In this document: in pieces, positions 1 through 6,050 of the stretch
How positions within the stretch are numbered: position 1 is the first letter of the stretch
Layout: every line of letters begins with the position of its first letter
From: an uncultured Leucobacter sp.
Lineage (GTDB): Bacteria; Actinomycetota; Actinomycetes; Actinomycetales; Microbacteriaceae
DNA: 8,189 nucleotides
Reading direction: 5' to 3'
NCBI GenBank assembly: GCA_937872275.1
Contig: CALMSE010000266.1
Location: 1-8,189, forward strand
Program-made: the position numbers and the translations under genes
The notes under the pieces: model-generated
The model's database searches: none
What the model was told of the DNA's origin: nothing
Seen by the model: only the letters and a program-made list of their open reading frames with translations

Positions 1-79
1 CGAGCCCGCCGAGCACGGCCGCGGGAAGCGCGATCCACCAGCGCAGGCGGCGGAGCGCCCCCGGCGGGGCCTCGCTCAC
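1..79 (-). CDS. N-terminal fragment of a membrane protein, possibly apolipoprotein N-acyltransferase
   Basis: A new reading frame opens with GTG at 79 and overlaps the helY stop in a GTGA arrangement, so it looks translationally coupled and in the same operon. Only about 26 residues are in the window: MSEAPPGALRRLRWWIALP followed by AAVLGGL. An arginine-rich start running into a hydrophobic stretch is what the first membrane segment of a polytopic inner-membrane protein looks like. From memory, an Lnt-type apolipoprotein N-acyltransferase often follows helY in Microbacteriaceae, and it would act on lipoproteins such as those encoded nearby. That identity rests on context, not on any catalytic motif, because the Glu-Lys-Cys triad would lie outside the window. 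The open frame and overlap are seen; the product name is inference. Confidence 0.5.
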   Translation of the reverse strand, partial: MSEAPPGALRRLRWWIALPAAVLGGL

Positions 80-2433
80 GAGGAGCTCGCCGTCTCGACG
101 ATGCCGCGGCGCACCCGCCGCTTCGCCTCGCGGGCGAGCTGCGCGAGGGCGGCCAGGCGCTCCGTGTCGGCGGCGCCGTCGATGTCGGCGTGCTCGCAGG
201 CCTGCGCGAGCTGGTCGAGCAGATCGATGGCCTGCTTCGCCCAGCGCACGAAGTCGCCCGCGCCGATGCCGGCGTGCTCCAGCACCCGCCCGAGCGTCCA
301 GCCGCTCGCCCAGCCGTGGAGCGCCGAGGCGAGGCCCGCGTGCGGCGCCTCCCCGCTCGGCAGCCGGTGCTGGTCTCCCAGCTCCGCGAGCTCCTCCCAG
401 AGGTCGAGCGTGCGCTCGAACGCCTGCCGGAAGGGACCCTCGGGCCAGCGGCCCTCGGGCTCGTCGTCGCGCCTGGGCTCGTAGCTGAGCGCGCAGCAGA
501 TCGCCGCGAGGCCCGGGGCATCGAGGCCGCGCCAGGCGTCGCGGCGCAGGCACTCCGCGATGAGCAGATCGCGCTCCCCGTAGATGCGCGCGAGCAGATG
601 GCCGTAGGGGGTGACCTCGAGATCGCTCGCGCCCGCCTCCGAGAGATACCCGAGCTCCGCGAGCAGCGCGACGACGCGATCGAAGGTGCGCGCGATCGTG
701 CCGGTGCGTGCCTCGACGCGGCGCCGGCCCCGCTCGATCTGCCGACGCAGCTTCCGCGCCCGATCCTCCCACCGCTTCCGGTCGGCGCCCTTCGCACGCC
801 TGGCCGCCTGCTCGTAGCCGGCGAGCGAGGCCTGCTCGGCCCGCAGCTCCCGAGCCTGCTCGACGACGGCGCGATCCGCCTGGAACTGCGCGAACGACAG
901 CTCCAGCGTGTCCCGCGCGAGGGCGGGCGTGAGCCGCTGCAGCAGGTTCACCGCCATGTTCGGGGTGGGGCGGAAGCTCGAGCGCACGGGGAAGGAGCGT
1001 GCCGAGGCCAGATGGGCGAGGCCCTCGAGGTCGAGCCCGTCGCGCCACACGACCACTGCATGGCCCTCGTGGTCGATGCCGCGGCGGCCGGCGCGGCCCG
1101 TGAGCTGCGTGTACTCCCCCGAGGTCAGCGGCAGGCGCTCCTCGCCGTTGAACTTGTCGAGACGCTCGATGGTCACCGAGCGGGCCGGCATGTTGATGCC
1201 GAGCGCGAGCGTCTCGGTCGCGAAGACGAGCTTCACGAGGCGCCGCTGGAAGAGCTGCTCGACGACCGACTTGAACTGGGGCAGCAGTCCCGCGTGATGG
1301 GCCGCGACGCCGCGCTCGAGGCCCGATACCCACTCGTGCACGCCGAGCACCCGGAGATCGTCGTCGTCGAGCGAGGCGAGCGCCTCGCTCGTGATGCGAC
1401 GGATCTCCACCCGCTCCTCGCGGGTCGTCAGCCGGATGCCCTCCTGCAGGCACTGCCGCACGGCCTGGTCGCAGCCGTTGCGGCTGAAGATGAAGACGAT
1501 GCCGGGCAGGAGGCCCGTCTCGTCGAGCGCGCGGGCGATGTCGCCGCGCGAGATGCGCTGGGCGCGCCGCACGGGTGCGCCTCCGCGCGAGCGGCTGCGC
1601 TCCGAACGATAGCGTTCATAGCCGGGGTGGTCGCTGCCCTGCCCGCGACCGCGGTACCCCCGGTCTCCCCGCTCGCGTCGTTCCCCGTCGCCCGGCCGCC
1701 CGCGCTCGATCCGCCCGAGCTCGGGGTTCAGCCGACCCCGCTCCACGAGCTCGCCGTCGCCGTCGACGTAGAGCGGCAGCAGCGCCTTCGCCGTGAGCAC
1801 GTGCTGGTAGAGGGGCACGGGGCGATGCTCGGAGAGGATCACATCGGTGTCGCCGCGCACCGCGTGCATCCAGTCGCCGAACTCCTCGGCGTTCGACACG
1901 GTCGCGGACAGCGACACGAGCCGCACCGACTGCGGCAGGTGCAGGATGATCTCCTCCCACACCGCGCCCCGCCAGCGGTCGGCGAGGTAGTGCACCTCGT
2001 CGAGCACGACGAAGGCGAGGCCGTCGAGGGGGTCGCGCCCGATGGCGCCCGAGCCATCGGCAGCGCCGCCGGCGTAGATCATGTTGCGCAGCACCTCGGT
2101 GGTCATCACCACGATCGGGGCGTCGCCGCGCAGGTTCACGTCCCCCGTCAGCAGGCCCACCTCGCTCTCGCCGTACTCGGCGCAGAGTTCGCGGAACTTC
2201 TGGTTCGACAGTGCCTTGATGGGCGCCGTGTAGAAGATGCGGCGGTCGCTCTCCCGGCGGGCCAGATGCACGGCGAACTCGGCGACGGTCGTCTTGCCCG
2301 AGCCGGTGGGGGCCGCGACGAGCACGCTGCGCCCCTCTTCGAGCCGTTCGCACGCGGTGCGCTGGAAGGGATCGAGCGGGAAGCCGAGCCGCGCGGCGAT
2401 GGCGTCGAGGGCCGGGTGCGTCGCGCCGCTCAT
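76..2433 (-). CDS. helY: HelY: Ski2/Mtr4-like DEVH-box RNA helicase with C-terminal DSHCT domain
   Basis: 785-residue ATP-dependent superfamily 2 helicase, expected to be cytosolic and to act on structured RNA. Visible motifs: Walker A PTGSGKT at 42-48, motif Ia region YTAPIKALSNQKF near 68-80, DEVH (Walker B) at 145-148, SAT (motif III) at 176-178, FATETLALGINMPAR near 404-417, and QLTGRAGRRG (motif VI) at 443-452. A charged helical stretch (about 520-580) leads into a DSHCT-like helical domain at about 605-780. It is shorter than the mycobacterial HelY (about 900 residues). Residues about 242-290 form an Arg/Gly-rich, low-complexity insert between the two RecA-like domains. The ATG at 2433 overlaps the tatC stop (ATGA), and a GAGGAG ribosome site lies at 2439-2444, 5 nt upstream, which fixes the start. 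Translation is probably coupled to tatC. The family is clear; its specific RNA target is not known from sequence. Confidence 0.96.
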   Translation of the reverse strand: MSGATHPALDAIAARLGFPLDPFQRTACERLEEGRSVLVAAPTGSGKTTVAEFAVHLARRESDRRIFYTAPIKALSNQKFRELCAEYGESEVGLLTGDVNLRGDAPIVVMTTEVLRNMIYAGGAADGSGAIGRDPLDGLAFVVLDEVHYLADRWRGAVWEEIILHLPQSVRLVSLSATVSNAEEFGDWMHAVRGDTDVILSEHRPVPLYQHVLTAKALLPLYVDGDGELVERGRLNPELGRIERGRPGDGERRERGDRGYRGRGQGSDHPGYERYRSERSRSRGGAPVRRAQRISRGDIARALDETGLLPGIVFIFSRNGCDQAVRQCLQEGIRLTTREERVEIRRITSEALASLDDDDLRVLGVHEWVSGLERGVAAHHAGLLPQFKSVVEQLFQRRLVKLVFATETLALGINMPARSVTIERLDKFNGEERLPLTSGEYTQLTGRAGRRGIDHEGHAVVVWRDGLDLEGLAHLASARSFPVRSSFRPTPNMAVNLLQRLTPALARDTLELSFAQFQADRAVVEQARELRAEQASLAGYEQAARRAKGADRKRWEDRARKLRRQIERGRRRVEARTGTIARTFDRVVALLAELGYLSEAGASDLEVTPYGHLLARIYGERDLLIAECLRRDAWRGLDAPGLAAICCALSYEPRRDDEPEGRWPEGPFRQAFERTLDLWEELAELGDQHRLPSGEAPHAGLASALHGWASGWTLGRVLEHAGIGAGDFVRWAKQAIDLLDQLAQACEHADIDGAADTERLAALAQLAREAKRRVRRGIVETASSS

Positions 2434-3257
2434 GCGCGCTCCTCGGAGGCCCGCGGATCCGCACCGTCGCCGTCAAGATCGTATTCGGCGAATTCGGCGG
2501 TCCGCCGCCGATCCACCCGGCGATCGTGCAGGATGCTGATGGCGGCAGCGGCGAAGTAGAGCAGCACGATGGGCGCGGCGAGCATGAACATGCTCATGAG
2601 GTCGGTGGCGGGCGTCGCGATGCCGGCGAAGAGCACGATCGCGATCAGTGCCACGCGCCAGCTCTTCAGGATCGAGGCGCCGCGCAGCACGCCGAGGAAG
2701 TTGAGCATGACGAGGAACACCGGCATGACGAAGCCGATGCCGACCGCGAGCATGAGCTTCACCGCGAAGTCGAGGTAGGTGCGGGCGTTCAGCTGGAAGG
2801 CGTCCTCCGTCGGCTGGAAGCTCGCCATGAGACGCACGATGTTCGGCAGCACGGTCCACCCGGCGTAGGCTCCGCCGAGGAAGAGCGGCACCGCGACCGC
2901 GATGAAGCCCACCGCGTAGCCCTTCTCCCGGCGGGTGAGGCCCGGTGCGAAGAAGGCCCAGATCTGGTACAGCCAGATGGGCGAAGCGGCGAGCACGCCG
3001 ATGAACAGCGCGATCTGCAGCCGCAGGTCGAAGCCGCTGCCGATGTCGGAGTAGGTGATCTGGGCAACACGATCGCCGATATCGTTGATCGGCCGGCGCA
3101 GCGCATCCCACACCCAGTCGGTCAGGAACCATCCGGCGACCGTGCCGACGACGATCGCCGCGGCCGAGATGAAGAGGCGGTTGCGGAACTCGATGAGGTG
3201 CGCACCGAGGCTCATCTTGCCTTCGGGGTTCCTCCCGCGCCTGGTCGCTCTGGCCAC
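2430..3257 (-). CDS. tatC: TatC: Sec-independent (twin-arginine) protein translocase subunit
   Basis: 275-residue inner-membrane protein, receptor for twin-arginine signal peptides of folded Tat substrates. Family signatures: NPEGKMSLGAHLIEFRNRL at 10-28 at the cytoplasmic N-terminus, and SPIWLYQIWAFFAPGLTRREK at 92-112, whose Glu111 matches the conserved Glu after the first periplasmic loop. Six membrane segments fall at about 30-47, 79-98, 114-136, 167-187, 200-216 and 220-243. The stretch VGIGFVMPVFLVML (172-185) has Val where E. coli TatC carries the membrane-embedded Glu170. The tail from 245 is charged and ends in an acidic run. The start is GTG at 3257. An internal ATG at 3215 (Met15) is possible, but the NPEG segment before it looks like the family and a promoter is placed for the GTG. 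The 3' end overlaps helY by 4 nt. tatA, normally just upstream, is missing here. Confidence 0.96.
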   Translation of the reverse strand: MARATRRGRNPEGKMSLGAHLIEFRNRLFISAAAIVVGTVAGWFLTDWVWDALRRPINDIGDRVAQITYSDIGSGFDLRLQIALFIGVLAASPIWLYQIWAFFAPGLTRREKGYAVGFIAVAVPLFLGGAYAGWTVLPNIVRLMASFQPTEDAFQLNARTYLDFAVKLMLAVGIGFVMPVFLVMLNFLGVLRGASILKSWRVALIAIVLFAGIATPATDLMSMFMLAAPIVLLYFAAAAISILHDRRVDRRRTAEFAEYDLDGDGADPRASEERA

Positions 3258-3907
3258 CCGGTCAGTCTAGCCGTGGAGGCGCCGTGCCACCGCTGGGAGC
3301 GGGCGGCGGGCGCATGCGCTGTCGGGCAGCGGTCGTCCCCTCCCCTCTCAGTAGTGCAGATGCGGGTTGAAGTCGCTTGAGGGGATGAAGCAGGGGCTGG
3401 GTAACTTTGGAAAACGTCGAGACCTCCTACAGGAACGAAGCAGGGACTGAAGCTCTGAAGTGATATCTCGTTCCTTCCATCGATGTTCACTGGAATATGG
3501 GAGGCATGGGAGGAATATCCATCTGGCGCTTCCAGATACCAAGCGATGCCGAAATCATCCAAGAACTTGACAGACCACCCTTCCGCCGCTTGACGTTCGG
3601 CAATTTCTCCGAGCACGCGCCGAAGATCGAAGGTGTCTGCGACATAGATCTGTGCACCTCCGGGAAGCTGATAGGTGCCGGTATCTTCTTTCCAATACGA
3701 TCTGTTCCCACCGAGATCGGTGTCGCACGACCATGGCGACATTTCGGGGAGCCGGCCCCGAAGCCCAACGATCTGATCTTGCGGGACCATGTCTATGAGC
3801 TCTTGAAGTTGTGAGTTTTGAACCCTTCCGGCTTCTTCAGGCGTGAGCTCGGGCACCGGCGCAGGCTCCGTAGGCTGGTCGCTTGCGCACCCTCCCACGC
3901 ATAGCAT
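3212..3907 (-). CDS. Low-G+C lipoprotein-like gene, probably decayed, in the tatA position
   Basis: The open frame from ATG 3907 encodes 231 residues, but only about the first 157 look like protein. They match the layout of small secreted actinobacterial lipoproteins: a Cys followed by a Pro/Glu-rich linker, QLQELIDMVP (33-42), a Cys at 61, EGWSVKFLDDFGIAWYLEAPDG (109-130), and an ending EISLQSFSPCF with Cys156 that could pair with Cys61. Function is unknown. Problems: a lipobox-like VGGC ends at Cys7, so there is no room for a signal peptide; after SPCF the frame runs through low-quality sequence into tatC, overlapping it by 46 nt; and a second SPCF tail lies downstream in another frame. G+C of four 60-base lines (3481-3720), counted by hand, is about 53%, far below the flanks. 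I read it as a horizontally acquired, decaying gene. A real gene with an unrecognised start is the alternative. Confidence 0.55.
   Translation of the reverse strand: MLCVGGCASDQPTEPAPVPELTPEEAGRVQNSQLQELIDMVPQDQIVGLRGRLPEMSPWSCDTDLGGNRSYWKEDTGTYQLPGGAQIYVADTFDLRRVLGEIAERQAAEGWSVKFLDDFGIAWYLEAPDGYSSHASHIPVNIDGRNEISLQSFSPCFVPVGGLDVFQSYPAPASSPQATSTRICTTERGGDDRCPTAHAPAARSQRWHGASTARLTGWPERPGAGGTPKAR
3264..3269 (-). promoter_or_regulatory. -10 element TAGACT for a leaderless tatC transcript
   Basis: On the minus strand TAGACT (TANNNT type) is followed by exactly 6 nt (GACCGG) and then the tatC GTG. Transcription would start on the first base of the start codon, the usual geometry of actinobacterial leaderless genes. 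No Shine-Dalgarno sequence lies before this GTG, which fits. I see no good -35 hexamer at 16-18 nt spacing (CGGTGG is the best at 17). The placement is seen; promoter activity is inferred. Confidence 0.5.
3385..3450 (-). repeat. Two divergent copies of a lipoprotein C-terminal tail (SPCF-[VI]-P), 50 nt apart
   Basis: On the minus strand, AGTCCCTGCTTC (3448-3437) encodes SPCF in the open frame. AGCCCCTGCTTC (3398-3387) encodes SPCF again in another frame. Extending both, copy A reads ISLQSFSPCFVP and copy B reads DVFQSY, then 2 extra bases (CC), then SPCFIPSSDFNPHLHY and a TGA at 3348-3350. So copy B aligns with copy A as protein if 2 bases are removed. This is best explained as the tail of a second, related lipoprotein gene left after deletion between tandem paralogues. 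Confidence 0.5.
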
Positions 3908-3932
3908 GAGAACTAGTGAGTCCCTTACTCAT
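3908..3932 (-). other. Displaced start region of the lipoprotein-like gene
   Basis: An ATG at 3932 opens MSKGLTSS and would enter the lipoprotein frame (LMLCVGGCAS) if one base were removed before the ATG at 3907. The joined product would begin with a basic residue and a short hydrophobic stretch ending in the lipobox-like VGGC, closer to a lipoprotein signal than the sequence from 3907 alone. In the unshifted frame a TGA lies just upstream, so the open frame cannot be extended. No clear ribosome site precedes 3932. This suggests a one-base frameshift in the signal peptide; it remains inference. Confidence 0.35.
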
Positions 3933-3961
3933 TGGATTCGCAAACCATGCACGACCCCTCG

Positions 3962-3986
3962 CGCAGCCTCGAAGCATCAGGCTGCG
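3962..3986 (-). terminator. Hairpin just after pafC, possible terminator
   Basis: Perfect 8-bp inverted repeat CGCAGCCT / AGGCTGCG with a 9-nt loop, starting 11 nt after the pafC stop. No U-tract follows, so it would be a non-canonical terminator, or only an mRNA 3'-end stabiliser. It sits at the border between G+C-rich pafC and the low-G+C segment, so it may mark the old end of the paf transcript. Confidence 0.4.
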
Positions 3987-3997
3987 TGCCGGCGGCG

Positions 3998-4999
3998 TCA
4001 GTCGCCGTAGGGCGCGAGGGCGCGCTCGGCCCAGGCGAGCACCGCCTCCCTGGCCTCCGCCGGTTCCACGACGACGAGGTCGCCGGGCGCCGCCTGAACG
4101 AGGCGGATCGCCGTCGCCGGATGGCCGAGCCTCACCTCCGCCGCGATCCACCTCTCTCGGGCCCGACCGTCGGTCGTCGTCGGATCCGGCGGCGTCGTCG
4201 GAGCGATGATCCGCGGCGAGAAGGCGGCGATGCGATGCAGCGCCGCCTCGCTGAGATGCAGCACCGCGACGATCTCCGAGGCCTCCGGGCCGATCGAGCG
4301 TCTGACACGACCGCGCACTGCGCGCCGTTCGGCCTTCTGCTCCTGCACCTCCGGCCCGCGCATCGCGTCGACGAGGAAGGTGCGCTCGGCGCCGCGCTCG
4401 AGGCAGAAGGCGCGCAGATACCAGCCCCCGCCGAGCTGCGAGAGTTCCAGCGGCTCGACGGTGCGCCGCGCTGCCTCGCCGCGCAGATTCCGGTAGTCGA
4501 AGGAGATGCGGCGTCCGCGCTCCATCGCGTCGAGCAGCACCGGGAGCACCGGATCGGCCGGGTCGGGCGTCACCGAGATCGCCGGGGCGGGGCTCGCGGC
4601 CCCGGCGAGGGCGAGCTTCGCAGCGGTGCGATCGACCTCCTCCCGTTCCGACGGAGGCAGCATCTCGCGCAGCGCGTGCAGGCCGGCGACGAGGGCGGCG
4701 TGCTCGGCGGGCGAGAAGCGCGGGGTGTCGTCGACGGCGACGATGTGGGTGAGGCTCACGATGTCGTGCTGCTCGAGCGCGTCCCAGTCGATGTCGAAGA
4801 GATCCTCGGGCTGGTAGGTGTGGGTCTCCCCCGGCACCCCGGCGGTGCCGAGGAAGGCGACCAGGCGGCGCACCGCGTCCTCGCCCGCGTCGAAGGCGCG
4901 GGCGAGCTCCGCGACCGGCGTGGGGCCGTGCTCGCGCAAGTAGGGGACGAGCGCGAGCAGCAGCACGACGCGATCCGCGGTGTTCAAGCTCCTAGCCAC
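3998..4999 (-). CDS. pafC: PafC: WYL-domain transcriptional regulator
   Basis: 333 residues. The N-terminal winged-helix region (about 5-70) includes RVVLLLALVPYLREHGPTPVAEL (10-32), typical of PafC. A central helical linker runs to about 145. The WYL domain is at about 150-225 with the name motif WYL at 193-195 in GGWYLRAFCLERGAERTFLVD, and a C-terminal WCX-like extension covers about 243-325. In mycobacteria PafC pairs with PafB to activate the LexA-independent DNA-damage regulon, and single-stranded DNA has been proposed as the ligand of the WYL domain. The GTG start at 4999 overlaps the pafB stop by 8 nt, with GGGGG at 5005-5009 as ribosome site, so the two subunits are probably made together. 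Despite the name (proteasome accessory factor), no proteasome genes are in the window. No obvious lesion. Confidence 0.93.
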   Translation of the reverse strand: MARSLNTADRVVLLLALVPYLREHGPTPVAELARAFDAGEDAVRRLVAFLGTAGVPGETHTYQPEDLFDIDWDALEQHDIVSLTHIVAVDDTPRFSPAEHAALVAGLHALREMLPPSEREEVDRTAAKLALAGAASPAPAISVTPDPADPVLPVLLDAMERGRRISFDYRNLRGEAARRTVEPLELSQLGGGWYLRAFCLERGAERTFLVDAMRGPEVQEQKAERRAVRGRVRRSIGPEASEIVAVLHLSEAALHRIAAFSPRIIAPTTPPDPTTTDGRARERWIAAEVRLGHPATAIRLVQAAPGDLVVVEPAEAREAVLAWAERALAPYGD

Positions 5000-6047
5000 G
5001 ATCGCCCCCGGCGTCGGCGCCCACGGGCGCCGCGGCGTGCTGCTCCCGGATGCGGGCGAGGATCGCGATCGTGCGCTCCCTCAGCTCGGAGGGCCCCTCC
5101 ACGACGACCTCGTCCCCGTGGGCCGCGAGCTCGCCCGCGAGGGCGTGGAAGTCGAGCGTGCCGAGGTCGAGGGCGCCGGGTTCGAGCATCGCCGGATCCG
5201 TCCCCGCCGAGCCGCGCCGCGCCCGAGGCGAGAGCCTCGCCTCGGCGACCGAGCCCGGCCGCACGTGCACGCTCGCGCGCAACCGCTGCTCGCGGGCGAG
5301 CAGCTCTCCGAGCGTCCTCTCGAGGTGCTCTCGGAGCCCCGGCGCGAAGGTCTCGGGGCCGATCCGCACCTCGCCCGTGATGCGCGAGAGCAGGAAGACC
5401 CGGTCCGCCTTGCGGTCGAGGTCGTGGGCGATCAGGTGCCAGCGGCCGTCGGCGCGGTGCAACCCGAGCGGGGCGACCCGCCGCCCGAGCGAGGCGTCGC
5501 GGTCGGGCAGGCGATAGTCGAAGCGCGCGACGAGCAGCTCCTCGATGCCCCGTTGCAGGGCCGGCGCCGCGGGCTCGGTGATGCCGAGCTGCGGGGCGAC
5601 GCCCAGGTGCTGCACGTCGAGGCCCGCGCCGAGCGCCTCGAGCTTCATGACGGCCCGCCTCGCCTCCGCGGTGAGGCTGCCCTCGCGCCACGCCAGCGCC
5701 GCACCGCGCAGCAGCGCGAGCTCCCGCTCGCTGAAGCGCAGCCCCTCGGGCATCTGCAGCAGCTCCTTGGAGATGCGGTACCGGGTCAGCTGGTTGTTGC
5801 CGGGCTCCTGCGGCGAATCGATCGCATCGATCGGGATGCCGAGCTCGCGCAGCTGCGCCTTGTCGCGCTCGAACTGCCGCTCGAGCGCCGGGTCGCCCTC
5901 GCGGCCGCGATCCGCATAGCCGTAGACGCTCGAGAGCAGCTCGCGCTTCGTCGCGCCCTGCGGGCTCGCGACGAGTGCGAGCACCAGGCTGAAGACGCGC
6001 TGCTCGCCGGGGACGGACGCGCGCCGCGCCTGGCCACCGCCCGTCAC
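4992..6047 (-). CDS. pafB: PafB: WYL-domain transcriptional regulator
   Basis: 351 residues. It opens with VPGEQRVFSLVLALVASPQGATKRELL (12-38) and VYGYADRG (41-48), the usual PafB winged-helix start. The helical linker is about 95-150. The WYL domain is about 163-230, where the motif reads WHL (203-205) in GRWHLIAHDLDRKADRVFLLSRITG, so the central Tyr is His. A WCX-like domain follows at about 255-335, and the tail is Ala/Gly-rich. It is the partner of PafC in the DNA-damage-responsive activator PafBC. GTG at 6047 lies 3 nt after the stop of the FKBP-like gene and is the only sensible start, since the Val at 12 is a GTC codon. The ribosome site is weak, suggesting coupling to the gene before it. 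I saw no PafBC-type promoter motif (TTGTC-based) in the window. Confidence 0.93.
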   Translation of the reverse strand: MTGGGQARRASVPGEQRVFSLVLALVASPQGATKRELLSSVYGYADRGREGDPALERQFERDKAQLRELGIPIDAIDSPQEPGNNQLTRYRISKELLQMPEGLRFSERELALLRGAALAWREGSLTAEARRAVMKLEALGAGLDVQHLGVAPQLGITEPAAPALQRGIEELLVARFDYRLPDRDASLGRRVAPLGLHRADGRWHLIAHDLDRKADRVFLLSRITGEVRIGPETFAPGLREHLERTLGELLAREQRLRASVHVRPGSVAEARLSPRARRGSAGTDPAMLEPGALDLGTLDFHALAGELAAHGDEVVVEGPSELRERTIAILARIREQHAAAPVGADAGGDRG

Positions 6048-6050
6048 GGG

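Noticed and set aside
2430..2487. DLDGDGAD in the TatC tail as an EF-hand calcium site
   Set aside because: No flanking helices or full 12-residue loop pattern, and an acidic disordered C-terminus is a simpler reading.
190..2559. 789-residue plus-strand open frame opposite helY
   Set aside because: It is the antisense shadow of helY, kept open by high G+C; its composition is repetitive Arg/Ala/Leu/Glu and no family motif is visible, whereas the minus strand has all helicase motifs.
3290..3332. Inverted repeat CCGCTG/CAGCGG with inner GCGCATGCGC palindrome upstream of tatC
   Set aside because: Short stems in very G+C-rich DNA with a long loop; not convincing as an operator or terminator without comparison data.
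3497..3814. 105-residue plus-strand open frame in the low-G+C segment
   Set aside because: It looks less biased than the other shadows, but it has no recognised motif and no ribosome site that I could see, and it is exactly opposite the lipoprotein-like frame, which matches a known layout.
3350..3960. Low-G+C segment as an insertion sequence or integron cassette
   Set aside because: No transposase, terminal inverted repeats, flanking direct repeats or attachment site were found at either border.
3837..4151. 104-residue minus-strand open frame spanning the pafC end and the lipoprotein start
   Set aside because: It overlaps pafC in another frame with Arg/Gly-rich translation; only its MSKGLTSS part is of interest and is treated as a displaced start.
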